Counted from the stretch's first letter, positions 1 to 10,193 are shown. The stretch is DNA of 64,000 nucleotides from Moraxellaceae bacterium AER2_44_116 (GCA_006546595.1 VIAD01000001.1:1-64000), one strand, 5' to 3'. Made by a program: numbers and translations. The notes: generated from the sequence alone by a model not told the origin.

Positions 1-21
1 AGAAAGCCGAGTCTCAAATAC

Positions 22-52
22 AAAAAGGGTCAACATAGGTTGACCCTTTTTT
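22..52 (+). terminator. Rho-independent terminator, probably bidirectional
   Basis: A 13-bp perfect stem (AAAAAGGGTCAAC pairing with GTTGACCCTTTTT) around a 4-nt loop, followed by T residues. It most likely ends a plus-strand gene lying outside the window and insulates rng. Confidence 0.85.
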
Positions 53-145
53 ATATTCAATCGGACTGCTCACCAAAAGTGCACAATTACGGCGCATCTT
101 TGGGTATAGTGTAGCTCAACAATTACTTAAATTTTGTCTAAAAAT

Positions 146-1618
146 ATGTCAGAAGAAATCTTAATCAACGTCACTCCGATGGAATGTCGCGTCGCACTGG
201 TCGAAAATGGCACGGTGCAAGAGCTATTCGTTGAGCGCACAGCGAAAAGTGGCCTCGTGAGCAATATTTACAAAGGTAAAGTTGTGCGTGTTTTACCTGG
301 TATGCAAGCGGCATTTGTTGAAATAGGCTTATCTCGTACCGCTTTTTTGCATGTGAATGATATTATTTGGCCGAAAAAAATAAACAATCAGGCCGAACCA
401 CCGCTCATCACAGAGCTATTGCATGAAGGTCAAATGATTACCGTGCAAGTGATGAAAGATATGCTCGGTAGTAAAGGTGCACGGCTGACCACGGATTTAT
501 CCATTCCCTCGCGTTATTTAGTGTATATGCCTTTTGGTGAACATATTGGCATTTCACAGCGTATTGAAAGTGAGGCAGAGCGTGATCGCTTAAAAGCCCT
601 AACGCGGCTTGTTCGTGAAGAACATAGTGATAGTTTAAAAGGTGGTGTTATCGTCCGTACGGCGGCAGAAGGTATTAGTGAGGAAGAGTTACGCCAAGAC
701 ATGAGTTATCTCATTAAACTTTGGCAACACATCAATGATAAAAAAATGAAAATCCAAACACCTACGCTTATTTATGAAGAGTTGCCGTTATATCAACGTA
801 TTATTCGTGATTTAGTGATTCAAGATGTCGCTAAAATTTATATCGACTCCCGTGAAACATTAGGCAAAATTATTGAGTTTGTGCGTGAGTTTGTGCCGAA
901 TGCCGAAGAAAAACTTGAACATTACCCTGGTGAAAAACCACTCTTTGAATTGTATAACGTAGAAGATGACTTACAAAAAGCATTGTCGCGTAAGGTGTTA
1001 TTAAAATCAGGCGGTTATCTTATTATTGACCAAACTGAAGCGATGACGACAGTTGATGTTAATACAGGCTCATTTGTGGGGTCTCGTACCTTAGAAGACA
1101 CCGTATTTAAAACCAATCTTGAAGCAACACATGCCATTGCGCGGCAATTACGTTTACGCAATTTAGGTGGCATTATTATTATTGATTTTATTGATATGCA
1201 AGAAGATGAGCATCGTAGCCAAGTCTTAAAAGCGTTTGAAAAAATGCTGGCACGCGATCATGCAAAAACCAAAATTACTCAAGTATCTGAATTGGGATTA
1301 GTGGAGATGACGCGCAAACGTACCCGCGAGTCTCTAGAACATTTACTTTGTGAACCCTGTTCAACCTGTCAAGGGCGAGGCTCAGTAAAAACAGCAGAAA
1401 CTGTTTGTTATGAAATTTTTCGTGAGATTCTTCGTGAAGCGCGTGCCTATGATGCAGCCAATGGCTACATGGTTATTGCCAATCAAAAAATCATTGATCG
1501 TTTGCTCTCTGAAGAGTCAGCCGCCGTCGCAGATTTAGAGTTTTTTATTACTAAGCCTATTCGTTTTCAGGTAGAAAGCTTATATACCCAAGAACAATAT
1601 GACATTGTATTGGTGTAA
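146..1618 (+). CDS. rng: Ribonuclease G
   Basis: Endoribonuclease of the RNase E/G family, which matures the 5' end of 16S rRNA and cuts some mRNAs. It has 490 residues, the usual length for RNase G and without the long C-terminal scaffold of RNase E. An S1-type RNA-binding domain lies near residues 35-120. The two metal-binding aspartates of the DNase I-like domain are D304 (TTVDVNTG) and D347 (IIIDFIDM). The zinc-link cysteines (CEPCSTCQGRG) are near residue 405. A TTG start exists at 134, but ATG 146 gives the family's usual N-terminus (MSEEILINVTP). The next gene, yhdP, starts 3 nt after the stop, so the two are probably co-transcribed. This pair is widespread in gammaproteobacteria. Confidence 0.97.
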   Translation: MSEEILINVTPMECRVALVENGTVQELFVERTAKSGLVSNIYKGKVVRVLPGMQAAFVEIGLSRTAFLHVNDIIWPKKINNQAEPPLITELLHEGQMITVQVMKDMLGSKGARLTTDLSIPSRYLVYMPFGEHIGISQRIESEAERDRLKALTRLVREEHSDSLKGGVIVRTAAEGISEEELRQDMSYLIKLWQHINDKKMKIQTPTLIYEELPLYQRIIRDLVIQDVAKIYIDSRETLGKIIEFVREFVPNAEEKLEHYPGEKPLFELYNVEDDLQKALSRKVLLKSGGYLIIDQTEAMTTVDVNTGSFVGSRTLEDTVFKTNLEATHAIARQLRLRNLGGIIIIDFIDMQEDEHRSQVLKAFEKMLARDHAKTKITQVSELGLVEMTRKRTRESLEHLLCEPCSTCQGRGSVKTAETVCYEIFREILREARAYDAANGYMVIANQKIIDRLLSEESAAVADLEFFITKPIRFQVESLYTQEQYDIVLV

Positions 1619-1620
1619 AG

Positions 1621-4600
1621 GTGACGGATTTATGGCTTCGTTTGGGAGCAATCGTTGCACATTTAGGTGTGTGGTCTCGTCGATGTCTTAAACTAGGTGT
1701 TTATACGGTGTTAGTGCTAACGGCATTAGCATTGTGTGGTCAATTATTGTTACCGATGCTAGAGCGTTATCAGCCAACAATTGAGCAGCACTTGTCATTG
1801 GCGATGAAAACGCCTGTTCGTATTGTCAAATTTAAAGCGCATTGGGTGGGAATAGAACCCGATATTACGATTGACGGCCTGAAAATTTATCACCCCCAAC
1901 AAGCTAATACCGTATTGCTTGAGATTCCACATATTCATATTGAGTTGGCCTTGTGGCAAAGTCTAAAAAATTGGGATTGGCGTTTAGATGCTCAAGCTCA
2001 AGGGATTCACGTCCATCTCGCCGAGCAAGCAACAGGTGAGTGGGTGATTAAAGAGTTATTAGCACTGGGAAAAGATGATCGTCCTGAAGTGCGTAAAACC
2101 GCCGTCAATTGGTTATTAAAACAGGCGGAGTTGCAATTTACTGATTTACAGGTAGATGTGCAGCCGTATCAACAAGCTGAATTAACACTAAAAAATATCC
2201 AGTTAACCAATCGTAATCGTAGCCAGCATCATGATTTTCGACTAACAGCCACCCTCAATCAACAACCTATCAAATTGTTTGCGGATTTAGTGGCATACCA
2301 TGATTTATTGAATCCATTTTCTTGGCGAGGGCAGATTTATGCCAAGCTCAGTCCACAAGCATTGCAGTCTTGGCTCAGTCCTGAACAGCTCCCAAGCGGC
2401 TTAACGATTTCGTCACTGACAGTGGGTGGTGAATTTTGGTTGAGTTTACAACAGGGACAAATTAAAAAAATAATTGCAGCATTGAATGTGCCACAAGCCA
2501 TCTGTACTTATGAGCAACAAACTTTTCAAGCGCAACACGTCACAGGATTGGTGTCATGGCAACAAGAACCACAACAGACATGGCAAGCAACCGTTCAACA
2601 TCTCACTGGCAGTATCAATCAACATCCTGTTCCATTAGCGACATTTGCTATTCAGAAAAAACCTAAGTCGGTAGAAATTGCTGCACAACATATTACTGTC
2701 GGGACGTTGAGTAACTTGCTGCAAGAAATTCCTTTGCCTGATATAAATGCCCTCAAACAGTGGCTTTGGGTCGCTCGACCCACAGGAAACATTGTTAGCC
2801 TTGGCATGCAGGTCACTCAAGATAATACGGATACATTCACATTAGATAAAGTCAGTGCGGAGTTTAAGCAGTTTTCGGCGTTGGCTAGCGCAGAGTATGC
2901 AGGAGTCAAAAATATCAGTGGTTGGTTTAACCATAACGAAAACGGTGGTCAAGCATCCGTTCATATTAATGATGGTGAGTTAGATTTACGGCAAATTTAC
3001 CGTGTACCGACCACGCTTGAGCAACTGAATGCCTCGTTTGTTTGGCGGCATGTGGGTAATGAATGGCGTATTGACAGCAATAATATCACCCTGAAAAATA
3101 GTGATACACATGGTCATGCGGTATTAAGTGTGCATGTACCCGATAACGATATTGGCGCAGCAAAAATGAAGCTGCTTGCGAGTATTTATGATGGAAAGTT
3201 AACCAGTGTTTGGCGTTATGTGCCGTGGCCATCGGCAGGTGATGACACCATTGCATGGCTAAAGTCCGCGTTAATTTCTGGGGATATTGTACGTGGCGAT
3301 TTTTTATACGATGGCGTATTGATCGATAAGCCTGAGCGTCCACCTAGCACGATGCAAATGAACTTTGACGTAAAAAATGGTGTTTTGTCCTATGCTCCCG
3401 AATGGCCATTACTCAAACAGTTAAACGCGAATATCAATCTTTATAACCGTAGTCTGACGATTACGGCTAAAAATAGCCAAATTTATGAGTCTATCGCCCC
3501 TGAAATTGTGGCAAAAATTCCAGAGCTTAACTCACCCCAATTACACATCAATGCTGTTTTGAATAGTACGGGCGAAGATGTATTGCGTATATTCAAAGAA
3601 ACACCTTTAAAATCAGAGGCAGGGCGTGTTGCTGATTTATTAGCGATTAAAGGTGAAGTCTTAGGTTTACTGCAATTAGATATTCCCTTGGCGAATGATA
3701 ATCCGATTAATGTCAATGTGACGGTTGAGCTACTCGGTAATCCTGTGATTTTGCGTCAGGCGAGTGAGTTTGATTTGTGGCTAAGTGGTGTCGTCAATTA
3801 TCAGACAGGCGAGGGCTTAACCAGTCAACCATTACAAGGATTTTTTTTAGGACAGCCTGTTAGTGTGAAGTTACACAGTGTGATGGGGAATGGCGATGTG
3901 GCGGCAGTACAAATTCAAGCAAATGGCCAATTTACACCGCCTAACTTAAAGCCTTGGTTAGGCGATTTAACGCGCTCAATGTCAGGTAAAGCACTGTATC
4001 AAGCCGCACTGACCGTGCCTGTCTTTGACGAGCCTGTCCATATTGCGTTTGACTCTGACTTGGCAGGTTGGACGATTGATTTACCTGAACCTTTAGGCAA
4101 AAAAACCGAACCATTAGCATTGCATTACGAAATGCAATTAGAGGCAGGGCACGAGCAAACTGCGTATTTTGTCTTAGGTTCGCGCTTACAAAGTGCGTTT
4201 GGTATTCGAGATGGCAAAATCACCCGTGCGATTGTCCAACTAGGTGATAATTGGTCGGGTGAGTTGCCAAAACAAGGCTTATGGGTCAATGGCCGTTTAT
4301 CCTCATTAAGTATTGATGATTGGCTGCCGTGGCTAAGACCCTTAGCGAGTAATATCCCTTCTAAAAATGTCAGTGCTGCATTGCCTGAATTGCAAAGTTT
4401 TAGTGTCGATGTCGATAAAATGTCGTACATGGGCTATGTGCTACATGATGTCCGTTTAGGCTTAGAACCCGAAGATAATCAAGCGTGGCGATTACAAATT
4501 ATCAGTGATGATTTAAGTGGTGAAGCGTTGTTTGCACATAGCCCACAACAGCCAATGAAAATTAATTTGCAGACCTTAAACTTGCCTTTTGATGTTGATA

Positions 4601-5505
4601 AAAGCTACCAATCAAGACCAACAAAAGCGGCTGACGATTGGGCAATTCCTAAAATGAATATTCATATTGATGATTTGAGCTTAAAAGCGTGGCCAAAGTT
4701 TGCCCATAGCCAAGTGAAGGCACAATTAATGCCAACAACTAAAGGCGTGCGTCTGAGTCAAATCGCTGTCACCAATCCCGCCTTTAGTATTGAGGGTGCG
4801 CTTGATTGGCAATGGCATGGGATTGAAAGCACAACGTATTCGGGGCAAATTAATATCCCTAATATTGCCAATGCGTTCTCAGCATTTAATGCCACACCCG
4901 TATTAAATAGCCAACAAGCAACGGCACAGCTTTCTTTGCAGTGGTTAGGTGATCCAACGGATTTGGGATTGAGTTCATTAACGGGACAATTGCTGATTGA
5001 TCTCAAAAAAGGACGGGTGTTAAATTTGAATCGGATGGTCAGTCTTTCGCGATTGTTGGGCGTTTTAGATAGTGACAATATTAAGCGACGATTAAAGTTC
5101 GACTTTTCAGATATTACGCAAAAAGGATTGGCTTACGATAATATTCATTTTGAGTCAGAAATTGACAAAGGCTTAATGCAGAATCAAATCGTTTTTCACA
5201 GTCCTTCATTGCATGCGCAAGGACAGGGTAAAGTCAATTTGGTGACGACGGATTTAGAACAGTTTTTTGAGATTTCTGTGCCGATGAGTAGTGCAGTCCC
5301 CTATGCCGCCGCTGTGGTTGCAGGGCCCGTTGTGGGTGGTGCATTGGTAGCCGCTGAAGCCATGTTTGATAATCCACTGACAAAAATGACGACCTTGCAT
5401 TATAAAGTCTCAGGCCAGTGGCAAAAACCTACCGTAGAGCGTATAAAAAACCCGATGTTTCCGTGGCGTTCGTGGTTTAAACCCAAGCAGAAAAAAACAC
5501 CATGA
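1621..5505 (+). CDS. yhdP: YhdP family AsmA-like envelope protein
   Basis: Very large (1294 residues) AsmA-like protein of the YhdP/TIGR02099 type. Members are anchored in the inner membrane and are thought to bridge the periplasm and move phospholipid to the outer membrane. A single hydrophobic anchor lies at about residues 23-47. The rest is long beta-rich repetitive sequence, and the C-terminal AsmA-like part includes a small hydrophobic Ala/Val-rich patch (about 1225-1250). Start is GTG, 3 nt after rng. Its stop overlaps the following amidase start (ATGA), so rng-yhdP-amidase looks like one operon. Family assignment rests on length, position and overall character, not on one catalytic motif. 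Confidence 0.93.
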   Translation: MTDLWLRLGAIVAHLGVWSRRCLKLGVYTVLVLTALALCGQLLLPMLERYQPTIEQHLSLAMKTPVRIVKFKAHWVGIEPDITIDGLKIYHPQQANTVLLEIPHIHIELALWQSLKNWDWRLDAQAQGIHVHLAEQATGEWVIKELLALGKDDRPEVRKTAVNWLLKQAELQFTDLQVDVQPYQQAELTLKNIQLTNRNRSQHHDFRLTATLNQQPIKLFADLVAYHDLLNPFSWRGQIYAKLSPQALQSWLSPEQLPSGLTISSLTVGGEFWLSLQQGQIKKIIAALNVPQAICTYEQQTFQAQHVTGLVSWQQEPQQTWQATVQHLTGSINQHPVPLATFAIQKKPKSVEIAAQHITVGTLSNLLQEIPLPDINALKQWLWVARPTGNIVSLGMQVTQDNTDTFTLDKVSAEFKQFSALASAEYAGVKNISGWFNHNENGGQASVHINDGELDLRQIYRVPTTLEQLNASFVWRHVGNEWRIDSNNITLKNSDTHGHAVLSVHVPDNDIGAAKMKLLASIYDGKLTSVWRYVPWPSAGDDTIAWLKSALISGDIVRGDFLYDGVLIDKPERPPSTMQMNFDVKNGVLSYAPEWPLLKQLNANINLYNRSLTITAKNSQIYESIAPEIVAKIPELNSPQLHINAVLNSTGEDVLRIFKETPLKSEAGRVADLLAIKGEVLGLLQLDIPLANDNPINVNVTVELLGNPVILRQASEFDLWLSGVVNYQTGEGLTSQPLQGFFLGQPVSVKLHSVMGNGDVAAVQIQANGQFTPPNLKPWLGDLTRSMSGKALYQAALTVPVFDEPVHIAFDSDLAGWTIDLPEPLGKKTEPLALHYEMQLEAGHEQTAYFVLGSRLQSAFGIRDGKITRAIVQLGDNWSGELPKQGLWVNGRLSSLSIDDWLPWLRPLASNIPSKNVSAALPELQSFSVDVDKMSYMGYVLHDVRLGLEPEDNQAWRLQIISDDLSGEALFAHSPQQPMKINLQTLNLPFDVDKSYQSRPTKAADDWAIPKMNIHIDDLSLKAWPKFAHSQVKAQLMPTTKGVRLSQIAVTNPAFSIEGALDWQWHGIESTTYSGQINIPNIANAFSAFNATPVLNSQQATAQLSLQWLGDPTDLGLSSLTGQLLIDLKKGRVLNLNRMVSLSRLLGVLDSDNIKRRLKFDFSDITQKGLAYDNIHFESEIDKGLMQNQIVFHSPSLHAQGQGKVNLVTTDLEQFFEISVPMSSAVPYAAAVVAGPVVGGALVAAEAMFDNPLTKMTTLHYKVSGQWQKPTVERIKNPMFPWRSWFKPKQKKTP

Positions 5506-6326
5506 AAATAAAAATTGCCGCGATTCAAATGCAAAGCAAAGACAACTTACAGGTAAATCTAGACCATGTAGCCGCATTATTAGCACAGGCAGCGCAACAG
5601 CAGGTAAAACTTGCCGTATTGCCTGAAAACTTTGCCATGTTTGCCGCAGGTGCTCAATTAACGACGGCTAAACAACTGCCTTATATTCAGAGATGGCTGT
5701 CAGAGCAAGCACGAATCCATAACCTGTGGATTGTGGCAGGCAGTGTGCCTTGTCGGGAACGTCCGAATGGTGAAACTGTCGTTAATGATAAAGTTCGTGC
5801 CAGTTGTTTTGTGTATAATAATCAAGGTGAGTTAGCAGGTCGTTACGATAAAATTCATTTGTTTGATGCGGCGATTGCCGATCAACAAGCGCAATATCAA
5901 GAGTCGGCTACCTTTGAAGCGGGCAATGACGTTGTGGTTATCAAGACGCCGTTTGCCAATATCGGTTTAAGTATTTGTTACGACGTGAGATTTCCTCAAT
6001 TGTATCAAGCCTTACGTGACCGAGGTGCAGATGTTATTGTTGTGCCTGCCGCATTTACTGCGTTAACAGGCCAAGCCCATTGGCAAGTATTATTACGCGC
6101 ACGAGCGATAGAAACTCAATGTTTTATCGTCGGTGCAGGACAAAGTGGTCAACATAGTCCAACACGTACAACATGGGGACATAGCCAATTAATTGATGCG
6201 TGGGGCAATGTCGTCGCGGAACAGCAACAAGAAGGCGAAGGTGTTGTGATTGCTGAGTATGATTTAGACGAGCAACAACGCATTCGTCAGCAAATGCCGC
6301 TTTTGAGCCATAGACGGCTATCCTAA
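5502..6326 (+). CDS. Nitrilase-superfamily amidase (deaminated glutathione amidase-like)
   Basis: A 274-residue carbon-nitrogen hydrolase. The Glu-Lys-Cys catalytic triad is visible: E42 in LPENFAMF, K117 in RYDKIHLFD and C159 in SICYDVRFPQ. The RYDKIHLFD and SICYDVRFPQLY signatures are closest to the Nit1/YbeM branch. That branch hydrolyses deaminated glutathione, a damage by-product, back to 2-oxoglutarate and Cys-Gly. The start codon overlaps the yhdP stop (ATGA), indicating translational coupling. In many relatives tldD follows this gene; it does not here. Substrate is inferred from the subfamily signature; another omega-amidase activity is possible. Confidence 0.9.
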   Translation: MKIKIAAIQMQSKDNLQVNLDHVAALLAQAAQQQVKLAVLPENFAMFAAGAQLTTAKQLPYIQRWLSEQARIHNLWIVAGSVPCRERPNGETVVNDKVRASCFVYNNQGELAGRYDKIHLFDAAIADQQAQYQESATFEAGNDVVVIKTPFANIGLSICYDVRFPQLYQALRDRGADVIVVPAAFTALTGQAHWQVLLRARAIETQCFIVGAGQSGQHSPTRTTWGHSQLIDAWGNVVAEQQQEGEGVVIAEYDLDEQQRIRQQMPLLSHRRLS

Positions 6327-6398
6327 AAGGATTAGCTGTCGTAAGATGAATAAAAGTAATTATGGTCTGTTGTTAAAGACCGAGAATGGAGAGCCGTA

Positions 6399-6863
6399 AT
6401 GAGCGAGAGCTTAGCAGACTATTTAGGACAAGTGCCCATTTTTTCGAACCTGACCTTGCCAGAGTTGCAAACCATCGAAAAATATATGTTTTTTAATAAA
6501 GTGGAATTAGGTGAATTTGTCTTTAAAGAAGGTGAAAAAGGCGACTATGTGTGTTTTGTCATGCATGGTGCCTTAGATGTTATTAAACTCAATCAACATG
6601 CTCAACCTGTTGTTATCACTACATTGGCGAAAGGCAGTTCGATTGGTGAAATGGCGTTGATCGACAAATTAACTCGCTCAGCATCGGTTCGTGCGTGTAC
6701 TACATCGGGTTTAATTGTGTTGACACGTAAAGGCTTTGAAATGATTCTAAAATTACACCCTGAAATTGGCATTAAAATTCTCAAAGGTATTTCATCGTTA
6801 TTAAGTATTAATTTGCGCAAAACCTCAGATAAATTAGCTGAGTTTATGCCACCGTTAGCCTAA
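6399..6863 (+). CDS. Stand-alone cyclic-nucleotide-binding domain protein
   Basis: A 154-residue protein that is essentially one cNMP-binding beta-roll. Residues about 15-135 follow the CRP/PKA regulatory fold, with the phosphate-binding cassette GSSIGEMALIDKLTRSASVR. That cassette carries the Glu (IGEMAL) and Arg-Ser-Ala positions that contact the cyclic nucleotide. No DNA-binding helix-turn-helix or enzymatic domain follows, so it is not a CRP-type regulator by itself. A good terminator follows the gene. Partner and ligand (cAMP or cGMP) cannot be told from sequence. Confidence 0.85.
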   Translation: MSESLADYLGQVPIFSNLTLPELQTIEKYMFFNKVELGEFVFKEGEKGDYVCFVMHGALDVIKLNQHAQPVVITTLAKGSSIGEMALIDKLTRSASVRACTTSGLIVLTRKGFEMILKLHPEIGIKILKGISSLLSINLRKTSDKLAEFMPPLA

Positions 6864-6887
6864 TGAAATTAGGTTAATACGTTTAGC

Positions 6888-6914
6888 AAAAAGGGCGAGC
6901 ATATCGCCCTTTTT
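6888..6914 (+). terminator. Rho-independent terminator
   Basis: An 11-bp perfect stem (AAAAAGGGCGA with TCGCCCTTTTT) around a GCATA loop, ending in a T tract. It sits just after the cNMP-binding gene and immediately upstream of the methyltransferase gene. Confidence 0.85.
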
Positions 6915-6949
6915 CTTTTCATTTGGGTCAATTTTTAGGCTATTCCATC

Positions 6950-8143
6950 GTGCAAGAACTTTCCGCTCCTGAACAGTTATTTTTATCAACGTTGACTCAC
7001 GCAACCCAGCAGCACAGTTTAATGAAATGTGTATTGAGTAAATATCAAGGCTCGGAGTTGGCATTACAACGGCTGATGATACGCTTGGTTTTATTGCGTG
7101 ATGAAGCGCAATTGTCGTTTGTTTATAACTATCAAACCCATGATATTACTAAAAATTTTAGCCAAGAAGAAGGTATTGCTTTGGTCAAAAAATTATTGGG
7201 CAGTGAGTTTAAAAACGCCAATTTATTGACCACAGAGCAAGAGCTACAATTGGCATTTAGTAAAAAAGGCAAAGCGTCGTTATTAACCAAGCATAAAACG
7301 ACGGCGGTTGCGCCGATTGGTATTGAACATAATCGTGAGAAACAACGCTTTTTAAGCTTAGATCGTCCTTTCTTAATGGATTTAGGCGTGACCGACGAGC
7401 AGCAACAATTGATTCCTGCGATGTCGCGCAAATGGAAGCAAATCAATAAGTTTATTGAGATTTTTCAACGTGCGGTGACTGAGGCTAAATTGAATCTTGG
7501 CCAGCCGTTAAACGTGGTGGATTTTGGTTCAGGCAAAGGGTATTTGACGTTTGCGTTGCATGATTATTTGCGTCAAAACTTAGCAAACCAAGCCCTTGTG
7601 ACAGGTGTGGAGTTGCGTGATAACTTGGTGCAATTATGCAATACAGCTATTAAAAAGCGCGGGATTGAAGGCTTGCAATTTTATCAAGGGGATGTCCGTA
7701 GTTATCAGCCTGATGTGTTAGATGTCATGATTGCGTTACATGCCTGTGATATAGCAACGGATTACGCTATTCATACCGGCATTCGTTTAGGTGCGTCGGT
7801 GATTATGTGTGCGCCTTGTTGTCATAAACAGATTCGGCCACAACTGCACAGTCCAATGGTCTTACGCCCATTATTGCAACATGGCGTGCATTTGGGGCAA
7901 GAGGCTGAAATGCTGACCGATGGACTACGTGCGTTACTGTTAGAGGCGTGTGGTTATGACACCCAAGTGTTTGAGTTTATTGCGCTGGAACATACCAGCA
8001 AAAATAAAATGATTTTGGCCGTCAAACGTCAAAGCGCGGTTAATAACGGTGAGTTATTGACGCAAATTCAAGCACTCAAAGCGTTTTATGGCATTCAAGA
8101 GCAGTGTTTGGAAAGCTTATTGAAAGCCGATGGTTTGCTTTAA
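6950..8143 (+). CDS. SAM-dependent methyltransferase
   Basis: A class I methyltransferase with its SAM-binding domain in the middle (about residues 185-300). Motif I is VVDFGSGKGYLTFAL; a later acidic stretch (GDVRSYQPDVLDVMIALHACD) and a CAPCCHKQ cysteine cluster follow. The layout resembles METTL25/RRNAD1-like proteins, which have the same Cys-rich C-P-C-C-H element; the bacterial substrate is unknown. The frame is open from TTG 6923, but that codon sits 8 nt after the upstream terminator hairpin. GTG 6950 is preferred as start, giving 397 residues; this choice is uncertain. The DUF1003 gene follows after about 40 nt. Confidence 0.8.
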   Translation: MQELSAPEQLFLSTLTHATQQHSLMKCVLSKYQGSELALQRLMIRLVLLRDEAQLSFVYNYQTHDITKNFSQEEGIALVKKLLGSEFKNANLLTTEQELQLAFSKKGKASLLTKHKTTAVAPIGIEHNREKQRFLSLDRPFLMDLGVTDEQQQLIPAMSRKWKQINKFIEIFQRAVTEAKLNLGQPLNVVDFGSGKGYLTFALHDYLRQNLANQALVTGVELRDNLVQLCNTAIKKRGIEGLQFYQGDVRSYQPDVLDVMIALHACDIATDYAIHTGIRLGASVIMCAPCCHKQIRPQLHSPMVLRPLLQHGVHLGQEAEMLTDGLRALLLEACGYDTQVFEFIALEHTSKNKMILAVKRQSAVNNGELLTQIQALKAFYGIQEQCLESLLKADGLL

Positions 8144-8185
8144 TGAATACTGACCTATATCACGCCTTAACAGCGTTGAGATATT

Positions 8186-8761
8186 ATGAAAAATCCGCAT
8201 GATTTTACCGAAAAAGTGCTAGGTGTTCCCTACAAATCCTTAGATCAACGCACGCAAAAAGTGGCGCGCCATATTGCTGATCGTACGCATATTGCGCGCA
8301 ATACCGAACAAGAGTTTGACGCACAAACCACACTTGGCCAACGTGCCGCCGATGCGGTGGCGACGTTTGGTGGTTCTTGGACATTTATTGGTATTTTTGC
8401 CGCGATTTTGATTGTCTGGGTGGTGTTAAATACCTTTATTTTGGTCAATGTAAACAAGGTGTTTGACCCGTACCCTTATATTTTATTGAATCTGTTTTTG
8501 TCGATGTTGGCTTCTATTCAAGCACCGATTATTTTAATGTCGCAAAACCGACAATCCGAAAAAGACAGGCTGAATGCTGAACATGATTATGAAGTGAATT
8601 TAAAAGCCGAACTGGAAATCATGCTGCTACATGAAAAAATGGATACCCTCAGACAAGCGCAATGGGATGAACTGCTCGCCATGCAAAAGCAACAGTTAGC
8701 ACTCTTGGCCTTAATCGAAAAAAAGAGTGTCAGCCCTAATCCAACCAATCCATCGCTGTAA
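8186..8761 (+). CDS. DUF1003 family inner-membrane protein
   Basis: A 191-residue protein of the DUF1003 type. The core is a membrane hairpin: one helix at about residues 60-88 (WTFIGIFAAILIVWVVLNTF) and a second at about 95-118 (YPYILLNLFLSMLASIQAP). Then comes the conserved SQNRQSEKDRLNAEHDYEVN stretch that starts a cytoplasmic coiled coil rich in Glu, Lys and Leu. The function of the family is not established. Its 3' end overlaps the convergent helicase gene by 26 nt. Confidence 0.88.
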   Translation: MKNPHDFTEKVLGVPYKSLDQRTQKVARHIADRTHIARNTEQEFDAQTTLGQRAADAVATFGGSWTFIGIFAAILIVWVVLNTFILVNVNKVFDPYPYILLNLFLSMLASIQAPIILMSQNRQSEKDRLNAEHDYEVNLKAELEIMLLHEKMDTLRQAQWDELLAMQKQQLALLALIEKKSVSPNPTNPSL

Positions 8762-10193
8762 ACGGTACCGTGCCTATAAACCATAAGCGTTTACGGGCGC
8801 GGGTCATGGCGGTGTACATCCAGCGATACGACGCTTCATTTTTATAAAAAAACTTACGTTCTAAATCGACAATCGCGGTGTCCCATTCGCCGCCTTGCGC
8901 TTTGTGACAAGTGAGCGCATAGCCATATTTCACCTGTAACACATTCATATACGGGTCATTGAGCATCGCGTCTAAATATTGAGGGCTTCTGCGGTCAATT
9001 TTTTGCTCAATCATCCGCCGATGAAAGTCATACGCTAAGGCTTGTTGTTCTTCATACAATAAATTACCCCGTCTGCCTGTTAAAAAGCTTTCTAAAATCA
9101 GCGTGTCAATGGTTTGCGCTTCGTCATGGCTCACGCGGAAACGAATTTGTACTTTGCGAAACAGCAGGTGAACGGTTTGAGTCGTAAAGTTTTTACGTTT
9201 CGGTACGGTGATTTTTTTATATTCAGGTTCAGCGTCAATGGTGATGACTTTAACCATATCGCCGTTCATTAAATTGGATTTAAAGTGATTACAACAGACT
9301 AATAAAATATCGTTAACCTGTAACGGCGCATGGGCTTGTTGCCAAATAATGGCGCGTACTTGTTCGTTTAATTCATTGACCCGTCGATTGCTATGCGCCA
9401 ATAAAATCACGGTATTACTAAAAGGATGTTCTGCTTTTAAGCGAATGGCTTCGGCTTCGGGTGGCACATCAAAATCTGCTTGCCGAGGTTGCCATGACAG
9501 TCGTCGAAACTGTTGGCTAATCATCGCGTCGCGTAAAAACTGTGCTTGTTTTAAGATGGGGCTGTGTTCGGCTTGACGGACAACATCGGTCAGTTGAAAG
9601 CTTTGGCAGCGTAAGCCAAATTGTTGTTGCAGCATCGGTGCAGATAACGCGGTAGAAATGCTTTCACCAAAAGGCGGCAGTTGTGAGGAGTCGCCGACAA
9701 AAATAATTTTGACTTGCGATTTTAGTAAGGCCAATAAGCCTGCGTATTGCATTAAGTCGGTGAGTACTTGACCCGAACCAAAGGCTAAAAAGGCGTGTTG
9801 AGGATATTCGACTCGCGTATCGTTGCCGATCATAGAGGCTTCATCAACAACAATAACGGCGTTTTCGGGGCAGTCGTGGCGTAGATTAAATTGATAGTGT
9901 AGGTCGTCGTCCTCTTCAGATTCAACATCGGCATGTTGATAAATCGACGCATGAACGGTAAATACTTTGTGGCGAGTAATGCGGGCTAAGACGCGAGCGG
10001 CTCGGCCTGTTGGTGCCATTAATTTAATTTCTTTGTTGAGTTCTTTCAGGTGGGCGACAAGGGTGCTAATGAGTGTACTTTTACCTGTACCTGCTGAGCC
10101 TTGTAAGACAAAACAGTCGTCATCCCCCGTTAAAAAGGCTTGAACAGCGGTAAACGCTTGTTCTTGTTGGGGGGTGAGGGGAAGTTGGCTCAT
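8736..10193 (-). CDS. RecD-like / Dda-like superfamily 1B DNA helicase
   Basis: A 485-residue SF1 helicase. Walker A is GSAGTGKS (residues 32-39), Walker B/motif II is VVDEASMIG, motif III is FVGDSSQLPP, and the C-terminal motifs are YALTCHKAQGGEWD and YTAMTRARKRLWFIG. It lacks the long N-terminal domain of RecD2 and resembles short phage Dda-type or RecD-like 5'-3' helicases encoded alone in many proteobacteria. It may act in repair or restart of DNA replication. No recB or recC neighbours are present, so it is not the RecBCD subunit. It is convergent with, and overlaps by 26 nt, the DUF1003 gene. Confidence 0.9.
   Translation of the reverse strand: MSQLPLTPQQEQAFTAVQAFLTGDDDCFVLQGSAGTGKSTLISTLVAHLKELNKEIKLMAPTGRAARVLARITRHKVFTVHASIYQHADVESEEDDDLHYQFNLRHDCPENAVIVVDEASMIGNDTRVEYPQHAFLAFGSGQVLTDLMQYAGLLALLKSQVKIIFVGDSSQLPPFGESISTALSAPMLQQQFGLRCQSFQLTDVVRQAEHSPILKQAQFLRDAMISQQFRRLSWQPRQADFDVPPEAEAIRLKAEHPFSNTVILLAHSNRRVNELNEQVRAIIWQQAHAPLQVNDILLVCCNHFKSNLMNGDMVKVITIDAEPEYKKITVPKRKNFTTQTVHLLFRKVQIRFRVSHDEAQTIDTLILESFLTGRRGNLLYEEQQALAYDFHRRMIEQKIDRRSPQYLDAMLNDPYMNVLQVKYGYALTCHKAQGGEWDTAIVDLERKFFYKNEASYRWMYTAMTRARKRLWFIGTVPFTAMDWLD

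Noticed and set aside
8736..8761. Frameshift or assembly error at the DUF1003/helicase junction
   Set aside because: Both proteins are of normal length with intact ends; a 26-nt convergent overlap is unremarkable.
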